Part shown: one piece after another, positions 12,021 to 22,132 of the stretch
Position numbering within the stretch: the first letter of the stretch is position 1
Layout: the number at the start of each line of letters is the position of its first letter
Source of the DNA: Mesaphorura yosii
Taxonomy: Eukaryota > Arthropoda > Collembola > Poduromorpha > Tullbergiidae
DNA length: 52,454 nucleotides
NCBI GenBank assembly: GCA_009869945.1
Contig: WIXG01000469.1
Coordinates: 1-52,454 of the forward strand
Direction: 5' to 3'
Notes under the pieces: model-generated
The model's input: the letters and a program-made list of their open reading frames with translations, nothing else
What the model was told of the DNA's origin: nothing
The model's database searches: none
Program-made: the position numbers and the translations under genes

Positions 12021-15000
12021 CATTTTTGCGGTAAGCCTCCTCGGACTCAGTAGTGCTTTTGCAAGCGGCGGCGATGCAGAGGCAACAGAAGCGATAGGTT
12101 GTCATCTTTTCTGCATTTGGCGATAAATCCTACTTACCACGCCATAACTCTGACCCTGCACGATGAACAAAATGGCTTAAGCTCAAGAGTGGAGAAATTT
12201 CTCGTAATCACTTGCATTTTGTTACCAGCTCAAGCACTCTCTAACGGCGGAGAAGCCGAAAGAAAGGTTGAGCAGTGGAATCTGTGTGGAGAAAGTTGTG
12301 AGGAGTTTTAATCAAGAAAAAAGAGGCATTCAATCGGTAAACGAAGCTGTCCACCTATAAATTATACAAGTTGCCCATAAACTACGCTGCTGCTACTTTT
12401 TTGCGTTTTGTGGAAAGAATCCAGGCAGCAGCGCACGGCGAACTTTCTCTTATTTTTTCGTGTTAACTTTCCTTTTCTCCGGTCCGCTTTGTTCCAGAGA
12501 TTCCTTCCACTTACTTATCACACATACAAGCCTTTTATCTTTGTCTGACTGACCAACCGTGCCACACACGACCGTGAAATGGAGTCCGCAGCACTTGAAA
12601 TGAACTTTCTCTCGTCTGAGCCATATAAAGAATAGAACGGAAAGGTAGCGGCCGCTGTTTACGTATAACAATGCACGCACAAATTTCACGGGCTACAACG
12701 CACATTTCTCATTAGAATTTGTTGGACCGATGACCAATTGCCAAAAATTCGCTGCGTGCCTCCTGTTTGCTCGCTCCTGTTACGCGTACTCGTACATGGC
12801 GTGGTGGGTCTTCTTTGCCACTTTGCCAGTCGAGATGAATATAATTTATAGCTGCAACTTTAAGCGATAGTCATGCAGATGAACACCCGGTCAGTTCAAT
12901 GCACTCGCTTATACGCAATACGCCATATATTAGTGAATATAAATATCGAATCTTTTGGACTTTTCTCCTGTTCTGTGTGGTTTACTGGCTGATAAGATCG
13001 AATCTGCTTTACAGAAACGAAATTCATTTTGCCCAGCTTTAGCACGATGCTTGCTAAAGTAAATGCGGTCCACAGTCCGCAGCAAATATACTGTCCTAGT
13101 CCAAGCAGCACACGAGCTGTGTTTACTCATCTGGGTACTAGTTATTGATATTCTTTCGACCCCACCAACAACGCAAACAAGCTACAAGGACATTTTCAGC
13201 TCCGAGTTCAAAGGAGACTGGAAAGAAAAAATATCTCGGCAAATACGTAAATGAAATGTATGAAATATTCAAACCAGGTAGGAAGAAGAGACTGAGAGGA
13301 TCTTTGTCGTACGCATCAAGCATCACATCACGCTCTTGGTCGTTTCGTGGCGTGGCCCGGTCTTCTTTTGTAAGATATGCCAGGACGGTGCGTGCAGAAT
13401 TTCAAATAACACGCAAACTCAAGCTGTAATGGAAATTGGTTTAATGTATGCATGCATTGAATTCCCAATCAATAAACGCACGTGGTCATACTTTTAACAT
13501 GAGTTGATCCAGAGTCACTGAGAGGCTGCAAATCGTTTGGTCAGCCGTCTATAGTGGTCTGGAGAGCAATTTGTTGGGAATAATTGCCAGGGAACAATTT
13601 GTCTGGGAAATTGTGCCGATTGGTTAAGCAGGGTTCAGGTGAACGAATAAGTTATGCATATCAAGAGGATTTTTTTCACTTCCTCATAAGCTCATTGAGA
13701 AACTCCGCGGCGTGACTCGGGGTTCGGAGGTCGACCTCCTGTGCTTTGCTCATTGCTTTGTTCTACGACTTGACTTGCGACTTGACCCGAGCAGTAAAAG
13801 TTGCTCTCCGATGCGCAAAGTGATCTCCCTCAAGATCACTAAGCCACTGCGCTTTCTTATATTTTCAGACTTGGACTTTGCTTATGAATTGAATATAAAC
13901 TTTCTTCTTCTGCCAGAGAATATTTAAGAAGTACGGCGAAAGTTTAGTTTATGTTGCGTAATGTGTAGTAAAAAAAAGTAGAAAAGAAGATGAAGGGCCA
14001 CGTGGGACCAACAATCATTGTCTTCTAGCGCTTTGCTGGGAAGTTGGCCGTGCCGGCTGCGTCTTCAATAGCCGACCCGGCACTTACGCTTACGCGCTGT
14101 GCAACTTTTACTTTGATCTTTTGTTTGTCTTTCAGACTACCTACAAGAGAAATTTATTTTTCATGCATTTCTTCACCAGACTCGCGTATTTATGCTCTTC
14201 TAATGACTTGTTCATATTTCCAATACCATTAGCAGTGGCGAAGCGCAATCTCGGGTTTCGTCAACCGTACGACGACGACGTGGCTTTTCAGATGAACTTC
14301 CAAATTGTAGATCTAGTCTGATCAACTCTCGTGGACGGATTTTTCAGAATTCAAACACATCAGAAACGAGTGCCATGAAAATATTTATGACAGTTGAACA
14401 GCTGTCGGTCAATTTTCCAGTCAAGCGCTACCGGAAAAGCGGTGCATTGCATTTCAATTCTGAAATGTCGCAGCATGGAAGCGGAAGCCATTTTGAGTTG
14501 TGGTCAATAAATTTTTATTGCTGACCAAACGTACCTTTTCGCATGATTTCTATTTCAAATCGAACTAAAGCCTTTCCTCGCCCACGGCCACGGCAAATTA
14601 AGCAACGACAGATTCAATGGTGATGGATTGTAATGGGGACCTGCATTCCTCGATGCTGAGTCAATTTATCAATTCTGTCTGAACGTACATGAAGAATTCT
14701 GCAACTTTTTAGTCCGCTTTCCGATGCATTGCAATGCGGCAGGGAAACCGTCAATTCGCCTCTTCTACGACGTCACGTCGTCTTTCATTTCGACATGCAT
14801 TTAAAAATTGAGAAATTGATGTGAATAAATTATTATGGAATTTTCTCCATTCCACCTTCGAAGATTGTAATGTGTGACTGGAGACATAAAAGCCAAGCAG
14901 TTCACAGTTGATGACTCCTTTGTGTCATGTGTGCTTTTGTGCGCAATTTCTTTAAAAATATTACGCATTTTTCTGTTTTTACGCTCAGAATGTAAAAAAA

Positions 15001-15440
15001 TTGTGTTTGCTTCTTGGAAAATTAAAACTCGGGAGTAGCAGTAGGCAGGAAGGGATCCGCCACGTAGCGCAGGAGTACGAGGTTAAATTCCACAGAGAGG
15101 GCAGAGGAAAGGAGTGAGGAAGATTGAACAATGGCCAATCAAGGGACTGTTCAATTATGCATACGCGTTGCTTCTGCGTCTGAAATCCGAATTCGTAACG
15201 AAAATAAGGAAGGCGAGCTCAGCTTTAGAAGAATGTACTTAGAAAAAACAACGTGCAGGCTACAGATTTCTCGTCCCTCGCTGGTCGGGCAGTCAAAAGT
15301 GTCTCTGAAACTAAGAATACCAGAATTTCTCGAACCTTCCCAGCTGAGAAAATCAAAGACAATAAAAGAGAATAAAGAAAACGATCTTTGTAAGTAAGAA
15401 TAAAGTTTCATAAGAATTTTTGCTCTCCGGGGGAGTTGAT
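12021..15440. other. Intergenic DNA, no gene recognised
   Basis: These 3.4 kb hold only short open frames without family resemblance. No RNA gene, array or further transposon ends were recognised. The right edge is set by the histone stem-loop at 15441-15456. Confidence 0.6.
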
Positions 15441-15456
15441 GGCCCTTAAAAGGGCC
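15441..15456 (-). terminator. Histone mRNA 3' stem-loop
   Basis: On the minus strand the sequence is GGCCCTTTTAAGGGCC: a 6-bp stem around a four-base TTTA-type loop. It fits the metazoan replication-dependent histone consensus GGYYYTTYTNARRRCC, bound by SLBP. It starts 51 bases after the stop codon of the H3-like frame, a usual distance. A purine-rich run (GGAGAGCAAAAA) follows about 13 bases downstream, where the U7 snRNA target (histone downstream element) is expected. Sequence match and position together make this strong. Confidence 0.9.
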
Positions 15457-15507
15457 GTTGGTTCCGATCAGTCCATTGCCAGTTGCCAGTCCGTTGTTCA
15501 ATTCAAG

Positions 15508-16017
15508 TTATTTTTTTGCTTTTGGTGAGGCTGAGACGTATTTCTCAGCTTCCGTTTTGTCACCCCGCAGACGTTGCGCCAGTTTAACATCAGCCGGCAT
15601 CATGGTGACTCTCTTCGCATGAATGGCGCACAGGTTGCTGTCTTCGAAGACTCCGATCATGAAGGCTTCTGTCGCTTCTTGCAGAGCCTCCACTGCGGAG
15701 ACTTGGAATCGAAGATGCACGTCGATACCCTGACTGATTGCTCGTACGAGTCTTCGAAACGGAGCTTTTTGGATGAGGAGTTCAGTCGTCCGCTGATATC
15801 TTCTGATTTCTCGCAGCGCAACAGTTCCGGGCCGGTAGCGGTGCGGTCTCTTCATTTCCTTGTCTCCAGTCGCCGCCACGCCGTTTTTCTTCGACGGGTA
15901 AGCCCTTTTCCTGGGACGATGGTCCAGTCCAGCAGTGCTTCGATACGCAATTTTCTCCAGTCGCTCTGACTGTAACTTCCTGACAAATCGGGGTGCTACC
16001 TGCTTTGTTCTTGCCAT
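15508..16017 (-). CDS. Divergent histone H3 variant with enlarged N-terminal tail
   Basis: One intronless frame of 169 codons. It begins MARTKQ, as canonical H3 does, and the core [18 protein letters not shown]...[10 protein letters not shown] is clearly H3. The tail is about 19 residues longer than canonical (PHRYRPG proline at residue 57 with the initiator counted, against about 39), and the ARKS contexts around K9 and K27 are gone, although K4 remains. In the core, positions equal to K56, K79 and K122 are R, D and A. A 14-residue C-terminal extension ends SPKAKK. Loop 1 has the canonical length, unlike many CenH3 proteins. An upstream in-frame ATG (16101) would add 28 residues, but the ATG at 16017 has the better context (AAGATGG) and gives the ARTKQ terminus, so I prefer it. 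With the histone stem-loop, this suggests a replication-dependent, possibly germline, H3. Confidence 0.88.
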   Translation of the reverse strand: MARTKQVAPRFVRKLQSERLEKIAYRSTAGLDHRPRKRAYPSKKNGVAATGDKEMKRPHRYRPGTVALREIRRYQRTTELLIQKAPFRRLVRAISQGIDVHLRFQVSAVEALQEATEAFMIGVFEDSNLCAIHAKRVTMMPADVKLAQRLRGDKTEAEKYVSASPKAKK

Positions 16018-16263
16018 CTTGAACCTCTCGCCCTTACCTTGATGAGCTCTTGCGTCTTGAGATCCGTCTTCTGTCTTATTCTGCCAGGAGTTTTCAGTCA
16101 TGAAGTCTTCAGTCTTGAAATCTTCAGCTCAGTCGTCGTCTTCTTTCATTCCTTTCGTTTCTTCTGATGTGGTGCACACTTCTTCCAATCCAATCCGATT
16201 CTTCTGTTTCAGTTCCAAATGCCAAGAGCAAAGTCGTCAAGTGTCCAGTGAGACCTAGCAGGG

Positions 16264-16300
16264 GAGAATGAGAGTTCTGGCAGCAGCGCAGTTTATAAAC
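16264..16300 (-). promoter_or_regulatory. Core promoter of the H3-like gene (TATA + initiator)
   Basis: On the minus strand TATAAA lies at 16297-16292 inside GTTTATAAAC. An arthropod initiator TCATTC follows at 16271-16266, placing +1 at about 16269, 28 bases after the first T of the TATA box. The 5' leader would be about 250 bases to the ATG at 16017. A CCAAT pentamer on the same strand at 16412-16408 lies about 140 bp upstream, a common histone-promoter element, but it could be chance. Confidence 0.6.
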
Positions 16301-16652
16301 CCGAAAGCGGATGTTGTAGAAGTCGAAAATGTCCGCTGTCAATCGTTCGATCTTTCACCAAAAGGTCCATTTCCCATTGTTTGTTAGAAACTCGAGAAAA
16401 TTTTGTGATTGGCATGCAATTGGGGTCCTGTTGCTAAGGAAAGGGATGATTGTTGCATTATTTCTGTGAGTCGGAATTGGTAAATGAGGAAATCACTGGT
16501 AAATTCGATCAATTCAATGAATGAATGCCATAAACTCATTTTGAAAAGACGAATCCCAAACAATAAGTGAACACAGGTGATATGGCGCGTTTACACGGAA
16601 TTTAATGATCTGAGGATTTTAATAATTTTGACCCACGTTTTTAAACGAGACA
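16301..16652. promoter_or_regulatory. Shared intergenic region between divergent H3 and CFAP299
   Basis: The two genes are transcribed away from each other; the predicted H3 start (about 16269) and the CFAP299 ATG (16653) are about 380 bp apart. GTTGCTAAGGAAAG (16430-16443) matches the RFX X-box consensus RYYNYYWWRRNRAC at 13 of 14 positions. By my estimate a one-mismatch match of this degenerate motif is expected by chance about once in such a region, so it is only suggestive. Confidence 0.4.
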
Positions 16653-17785
16653 ATGGTTCCCGGTCGAAGATCGTTCCGAAAATCCATCAATCCAGGCCCC
16701 GCAAATGCAAAACCGACTTCCCAACTGAAGAATCGTGACAGTTTCTCCTTTGGGTACAGTTATAACGAAGAACACGAACATGGAGCTGGAGCTGGACTGA
16801 ATGCCCATGACGGCAAAAATGAGGCGTGCCGAGAGCAGGGTTCGGACTCTGAGCTCGAGCGGGAGCGTGTCACGATGCTCCCCACCCGCTGCAAGACGAA
16901 CCGCCGAGCAGAGCACGAAGAAGACGACGGGTCGACGCAATTCCGTGAAGCTCCAGACTTCGAGTCGCTGGAAACGTACGATGACTACTTGGACCATTAC
17001 GTCTCGTGGAAAGATTTGATGTACTTTGAAAGCGATGAAATTGCGCGCACAATCATCAAACTGGGATTCAGGTTGAGACTCTGAATTGACTTAATCTCAC
17101 ACAATTGGGCATGATAACTGATTATTCGGTTTGCTGCAGAGTTCCCGAGCTGTTGAGCAAGGAGCAGTTCGAAGCGGTCATGAAAGATATTCGAGCCAAG
17201 CGACTGGAGAAGCGTCGTGACGACATTCACATCTCGTGGGAAATCCAGGCCGAAATTAAGACTCCGCTGATGCAGGCGCTGGCGGAGCGAGAATTGGCAA
17301 ATCGGAACGGCAACTTGGCGTGCATTGTCTACATTCGAACCACAAACCTCAAGAATGAGGAAGTGTCAGCGTGGATTGATTTTCGGTAAACAAATTGCGT
17401 TGCGTGCATTGTGTGTGTGCTGAGTCAAGTCACTCAGATATCAGGCCAATCAAACCCAACTTCTTTTGTGCGCAGTGTTCGATTGAAGGCTGACGATAAA
17501 CTTTGGTACGACTACTTTTCTGACAAACGAAGGCTCATTCCACGCCTGTCAGACCTTTGCTACTACAATTGGTCGACGTTCCAAGTGCGTTTCAATTCGT
17601 CGGAGAACTACCTCGTTACAACGGGCATCAAGGAAGGACTCCAATTCATGAACAAGGCAGACAGAAAACTCATCACTGTGAATCCAAAGGGAAGTCCAGG
17701 AGATAACACGAGCGTGGTCCACATTCGTGACCCGCGTTACATGCACGCGATGGTGTACGATCATTTTCTGCGCATCAAAGCATAA
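16653..17785 (+). CDS. CFAP299: Cilia- and flagella-associated protein 299 (CFAP299, C4orf22 family)
   Basis: Three exons, 16653-17071, 17140-17385 and 17476-17785, join in frame (both junctions split an Arg codon) to give 324 residues. From about residue 101 the protein follows the family: YDDYLDHYV...DLMYFESDEIAR...GFR, then a central part with IVYIRTTN and IDF, then KRRLIPRLSDLCYYNW, a PGDN motif and a C-terminal VYDHF. Vertebrate proteins are about 233 residues. The extra length is a roughly 100-residue N-terminal region rich in charged residues, Gly and Ser, with no recognised domain. The family is linked to cilia and sperm flagella; its molecular function is poorly known. AATAAA lies 97 bases after the stop. 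It is divergent to the H3-like gene. Confidence 0.88.
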
Positions 17786-17881
17786 TGAGAATGAGGCTTC
17801 ATTCAATTTTTCTCTTGGCTCTGAAAACGCAGCTGCAGAACTGTAATTCCAAAATTACACGTCTTTTGTCTTTCGTCTTGG

Positions 17882-17887
17882 AATAAA
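17882..17887 (+). terminator. Polyadenylation signal of CFAP299
   Basis: AATAAA occurs 97 bases after the CFAP299 stop codon and is the first on the plus strand there. Confidence 0.6.
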
Positions 17888-18170
17888 CATGCAATCATAA
17901 TCAAGCTGAAATTGCACATCTTGATTGATGTAAAAATTACAATTAGAGTTCGTGCTACAAATCTTTACTCTGCAAACGATTTCATTTCGGCAACGACCTG
18001 TTTGCCTTAATTGTGCTGATAAACATAGGAAAACAAGCACAACAAACTCATTTAACTCTACGTCTTTTGCATGTTTTGATTTATTCGAACTACGATATTC
18101 ACCATTGAATGGACACTTCACGATTGATATTTTGCAATTGAAGAAACCAATTTGTGGCTGAGCTACCGCA
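17888..18170 (+). other. Spacer and 5' leader before the DHRSX-like gene
   Basis: Only about 280 bases separate the CFAP299 polyadenylation signal from the next start codon, so the promoter must lie in here or overlap the CFAP299 3' UTR. No TATA box with a well-placed initiator was found. Confidence 0.45.
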
Positions 18171-19589
18171 ATGCTGAAATCATTTCGACGTAACTTCAAC
18201 TCAAGATCCCGGTTGACCAGATGGCTAATCTCCAACGAAATTTGTGCCAGGAATTCCACGACGAAATTCAAAGGTAAGTGTCCAAAAGTCCAAAGGTGTG
18301 AGGCTAAGAAAAATTAGCCATGTAAAAGTGTTCAGGGTTCTAATTCTTTTTGACAGATTCAGACTATACGCAATGGGCAGGTCGAACCGTGGTCATAACG
18401 GGCATCGCGCGAGGAATTGGGTTCATCATTCTAAAGAAATTGCTTCAACTGAAGATGAATGTCATAATTGGTTAGTTCCTTTTTATTAATAAGCTTCTTG
18501 ATAATCTTCTCCAACTGGGTAGACTAGTTGACTTTGCCCTAAAGGTTGCCGAAACACGCTCATCTGCCAAGAACTACTCGTGAATATTCACGAAGTCGAC
18601 CACATCGACATTTCCAAAGCCACCATATTTGAGTTAGATTTTCTGTGTCTGAAGTCCGTGCAGAAATTCGCACAGGAAGTCCGAGCATTAAATCAACCTG
18701 TCCATCTTGTGATTAATAACGGTAAACAAATGATTAAATGGTACGAATTACTAATTGAGATGTCGATTTATATTTCAATAGCAAGACTGGTAGGAGGAAA
18801 ATTTTCTGAAACAGTTGACGGCTTCGCAGCGCATTTTCAGGCTAATTGCCTGAGTCCGTTTTTGTTATTCAATCTTTTGCTTCCTGCGCTTGTCGAAACG
18901 TCAATGGAACTCGGGAGCCCCCTCGGAAGAATTGTCAATGTTTCCTCGGGGCTTATGTGCTACGGGAAGTTGGAGTTTCAGGATTTGGAGCAGCGGTTAG
19001 CCGACTCAAATGTCTGTTCAAATCAAAACAGAGTTAGCTTAATTCTTTACTCTAAATTTAATTCAGATTGTGCTATAATCCACTTCAAGCGTACTTCAAC
19101 ACACAGCTAATTCAGACTCTGCTCCTCCGCCAATTGTTCACAAACATCCGAAGAGACGGGTACTCTCGAATCTGCATTGCGTCAGTGCATCCGGGAATTA
19201 CGGCTTGTGAGCTGCCATTTAGAAAATTCTCAAGAAGACTCATTACACCGATATTGAAGGTAGGTGTGTTCTCTACCCTTCACTCTAGTCTTTTCTTCTC
19301 GGGCGTTGTTTAAACACTAATGTGATTGACATCGTGTTTCTAATTGCAGTCGAAGGAGGCCGGAGCCAACGAAGTGATTTACGTCGCCCTTTCGCCTCAT
19401 TTGGATTCTGTGTCTGGCGAATTCTTCATGCATCCAACAGACTCGAGTGATCCAGTCGTGGGCTTGGGAAGTCAAGAGTTGCAAGAAAAAATATGGAATA
19501 TCGCATCAAATTATGTGCACGCGTACACAGACGTCTGCGTCAGCAGCAACTTAAACGAAGTAAACACGAACGTAAGCCATTCTGCATAA
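18171..19589 (+). CDS. DHRSX-like short-chain dehydrogenase/reductase with altered catalytic lysine
   Basis: Six exons, 18171-18273, 18357-18470, 18545-18721, 18782-18995, 19067-19259 and 19350-19589, give 346 residues. The ATG at 18171 is the first after an in-frame TGA and fits the next exon's phase; the ATG at 18221 does not. Rossmann features are TGIARGIG (cofactor loop), IIGCRN, INNAR (normally NNAG) and IVNVSSG with the catalytic Ser. The segment DLEQRLCYNPLQAYFNTQ aligns without gaps to the DHRSX active-site helix, but YxxxK reads YFNTQ, so the catalytic Lys is Gln (codon CAG). DHRSX acts on polyprenol/dolichol intermediates in vertebrates; whether this protein is catalytic is doubtful. 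The exon 4 donor (18995/18996) was chosen by phase and alignment. AATAAA is at 19792-19797. Confidence 0.85.
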
Positions 19590-20279
19590 TTACAGCATTA
19601 ACATGAGTAATGACAATTAATTACATGCTTGTTTATGAATCAAGTCTTTACACGCATGCAGGAGAATAACAGGTGATCATAATCATTGTGATGAAGACCG
19701 AAGGTGAAGGCGAAGGTGGATGACACGCTTTAGTATGCTTTTGCTGATTACGACTTTTGAATTTCAAAGCTGAAGCTGAATTTTTCCACTCAATAAAACC
19801 TTCAAGGCTTCTACACTTGGTAGGATTCTCCATTAATTTGTGCATTAAGTCTTCTTAACTTCTTTGTCTCGCCGGTTCCTGAGTCGCAATTCGAAAAAGA
19901 AATCGCTAATTTCCTTCTTGCGTTAATGGGCAACTGCGACTGAATGTCAATGTCAAGCAGACGTGACAAAGGACCAATTCACTTTGCTGTCCTCACGGCA
20001 GGTGGTATTTTTCTGGTTGAACAAGTTAATCTGACAAGTTTATTGCCTTAAATACAGAAATTTCAATAAAATTATGAAAAAACTATTTGAATTAAAGAAT
20101 TGCTGTAACCAATCCTTTTATGCCACAATACCACTCTAATTTATGGCCTGCTGGACTTTATCCAGCATCGCAAATCACAAGGCATTGCTGCGATTTTTGA
20201 GAAGGCATATTTCCTTATGACACCGTGGATCTCGTGGCCTCGTGGCCATGATTGCCTGACTGCATCACCTCAAAGAGAT
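19590..20279 (+). other. 3' UTR and intergenic spacer
   Basis: AATAAA at 19792-19797, about 200 bases after the dehydrogenase stop, is its likely polyadenylation signal. The remainder up to the next TATA box holds no recognised gene or repeat. Confidence 0.55.
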
Positions 20280-20316
20280 TATAAAAGACTGGCCACCTCT
20301 CGTGTCAAGTTCAGTT
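20280..20316 (+). promoter_or_regulatory. Core promoter of the SnoaL-like gene (TATA + initiator)
   Basis: TATAAAAG at 20280-20287 is followed by the arthropod initiator TCAGTT at 20311-20316, with +1 at about 20313. The TATA-to-start spacing is 33 bases. The leader to the ATG is about 57 bases. Such a strong focused promoter suits a tissue-restricted, highly expressed gene. Confidence 0.72.
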
Positions 20317-20369
20317 GCAGAAAGTAGCTCCAGCAGGCGCCTGGACAATTCCAGCCAAGAAGAGTCAAA

Positions 20370-20976
20370 ATGGCCTTCAAGTTTCTTCTAATTGCTTGTA
20401 AGTACTTTCACTACTTGATTTCTTAACCCGGGAGGCGAGTCCACAAGTTGATTCCTTCCTTTGTTGGCAGTTGTCGCATTGGTGCTGGTGCAGTCATCGC
20501 TCGCTTACCGCGCCAACTTGACAAGCACGCCAATTGCTGAACGCAACTTATTACAGGAGGCGATGAACAAACAGATTGTCTTGGATTTCTATCAAGAATT
20601 GGTTGGCAATCACGATCTGAGCGCAATTGACCGCTACATTGATGAAAATGAGTACATCCAGCACAATCCTCGCGTTCCGGACGGCCGTGAAGGCCTGCGC
20701 GTAGTCGCCAAGAAATGGTGGGAGGGCGTACCAGCTTACCAGATTGACTTCCGCAGAGCGGTAGCTGAAGATGACTTGGTTTGGCTCCACCTGAAAGATA
20801 AATGGTTCGGAGAAACATCTGCGTTCATTGATATCTTCAGGCTGCGGAACAACAAAATCGTCGAGCACTGGGACGTCATTCAAAGAATTCCGGAAGTTTC
20901 AGCCAATCCGAGACCGATGTTCAATTCCGAGTACGAAGACTACAAGGAAGGAACTTGTGAGTTCAAAAAACAGTGA
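20370..20976 (+). CDS. Secreted SnoaL-like (NTF2-fold) protein
   Basis: Two exons, 20370-20397 and 20471-20976, give 177 residues. The short first exon and the start of the second encode a signal peptide (MAFKFLLIAF, then a Val/Leu run, likely cleaved after SLA near residue 21). The mature part has the SnoaL-like pattern: a helix with QEAMNKQIVLDFYQEL, then YIQHNPRVPDGREGLR, WWEGVP, and the strand/loop RLRNNKIVEHWDVIQRIP. This fold is common in bacterial enzymes and small-ligand-binding proteins. Here it is exported, with no membrane segment, so it acts outside the cell; its substrate is unknown. The intron lies inside the signal peptide, as when a signal exon is added to a domain. A bacterial origin is possible but unproven. 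AATAAA follows 33 bases after the stop. Confidence 0.85.
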
Positions 20977-21008
20977 AGGCCAAATGCTGCTATTATTGTA
21001 ATTGTGAG

Positions 21009-21014
21009 AATAAA
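21009..21014 (+). terminator. Polyadenylation signal of the SnoaL-like gene
   Basis: AATAAA, 33 bases after the stop codon at 20976. Confidence 0.75.
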
Positions 21015-21044
21015 CCAATATACGGTGTTGTTTTAAGCATTTCT

Positions 21045-21050
21045 TTTATT
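21045..21050 (-). terminator. Candidate polyadenylation signal of kuz/ADAM10
   Basis: The minus strand reads AATAAA here, the only such hexamer I found between this point and the kuz stop codon at 22133. That would give a 3' UTR of about 1.1 kb (21051-22132), ending tail-to-tail with the SnoaL-like transcript. No gene was seen in the intervening DNA. Confidence 0.45.
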
Positions 21051-22132
21051 GGATAGAATCACAAGAATAGTCAAATACGTGTCTTTTGACTTTCTATTTC
21101 TGAATGGAACACGAAACTATTCTATTGCTTAGCCTAGCATGACGGTTTAGTACAAAAATGATTATGATCGTATGAAAGCATAATATTAACATCTTACTGA
21201 TATTTTAAATTATTAAAACAAAAGCCGCACAATTAAGATGACAAAATGCTCGGTACTGGCTACACAAACGAAATATTACAAGTGAGTATTTGCATTGCGT
21301 TCCAACGAAGGTTGATCAGATAAATTGCAAGCTTGCATAAATTATTGAGTAGCTAATTTGCATTAGCTTCAAAGTACAAAATTGTAGCCTAATATTGAGA
21401 TTGCTTACACAGTGACAGTACACGGTTTTCACCGACGACACACGCCACCACGAATTTAAACTCAGTTTTGGCACGATGCGAAAAATACGTTATTAAAACT
21501 ACTTACACTCACAATCTTTCAATTCACGCAATTTCTGCATGTCATGCACGGTTCCAAAATATTTCTGTCCACATTCCATAAATACGCTACAATATTTCCA
21601 GTATGCTAACGCGCGCGCGTCTCGCGTGGTTGATGTGTACAACTCGAGAGTAGGAACATGTTTAAGAAACAAATTCAACTTGTTCAACAGAATTCTCCAT
21701 AAATTAAGAATCTAGACTAGAACCTTCTGTGTTCATGGACGTTATAAAATTGCCAACAAATCATAAATTGCTAAACGGTCTTAAAATCGGAAGGAATGAA
21801 GTACAAGGCGAGTCAGCAAAGAACGTGAGTAATTTAAAAGAGATCAATCGAAATAAAAAGGACAAGTTAATCTACTAACTCTGAAAAGAAACCATCACCA
21901 GGACTTTAGAATTCCCATCCATATAAAAGTTGTGGATAGAATAAGCATAAATGCAATTCCACTCCCCGTTAGTATCAGAAGCCCCAACTAATTTCACCCC
22001 ACAGACAAGCACGTTATTTACAAATCAAAAACGGATGTTGAAAAATTTCCAAGCGATCCTTAACTTTAGAAATGCACAAAGTCGTGAAGGCTAACTTATT
22101 CTTTAAAAGTAGTTGCTAAACAGGACCTCGTC

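Noticed and set aside
15151..15501. Minus-strand open frame of 116 codons downstream of the H3 gene
   Set aside because: It overlaps the histone stem-loop and 3' flank, and the protein shows no family features.
15508..16017. H3-like frame as a centromeric CenH3
   Set aside because: Loop 1 has the canonical H3 length, the [10 protein letters not shown] segment is canonical, and the mRNA has a replication-type stem-loop. A CenH3 role is less likely, though not excluded without a tree.
16018..16101. Upstream in-frame ATG at 16101 extending the H3-like protein by 28 residues
   Set aside because: Its start context is weak. The next ATG has A at -3 and G at +4 and yields the conserved ARTKQ terminus.
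18221..18273. ATG at 18221 as the dehydrogenase start
   Set aside because: Its frame does not match the phase of the next exon; the ATG at 18171 does.
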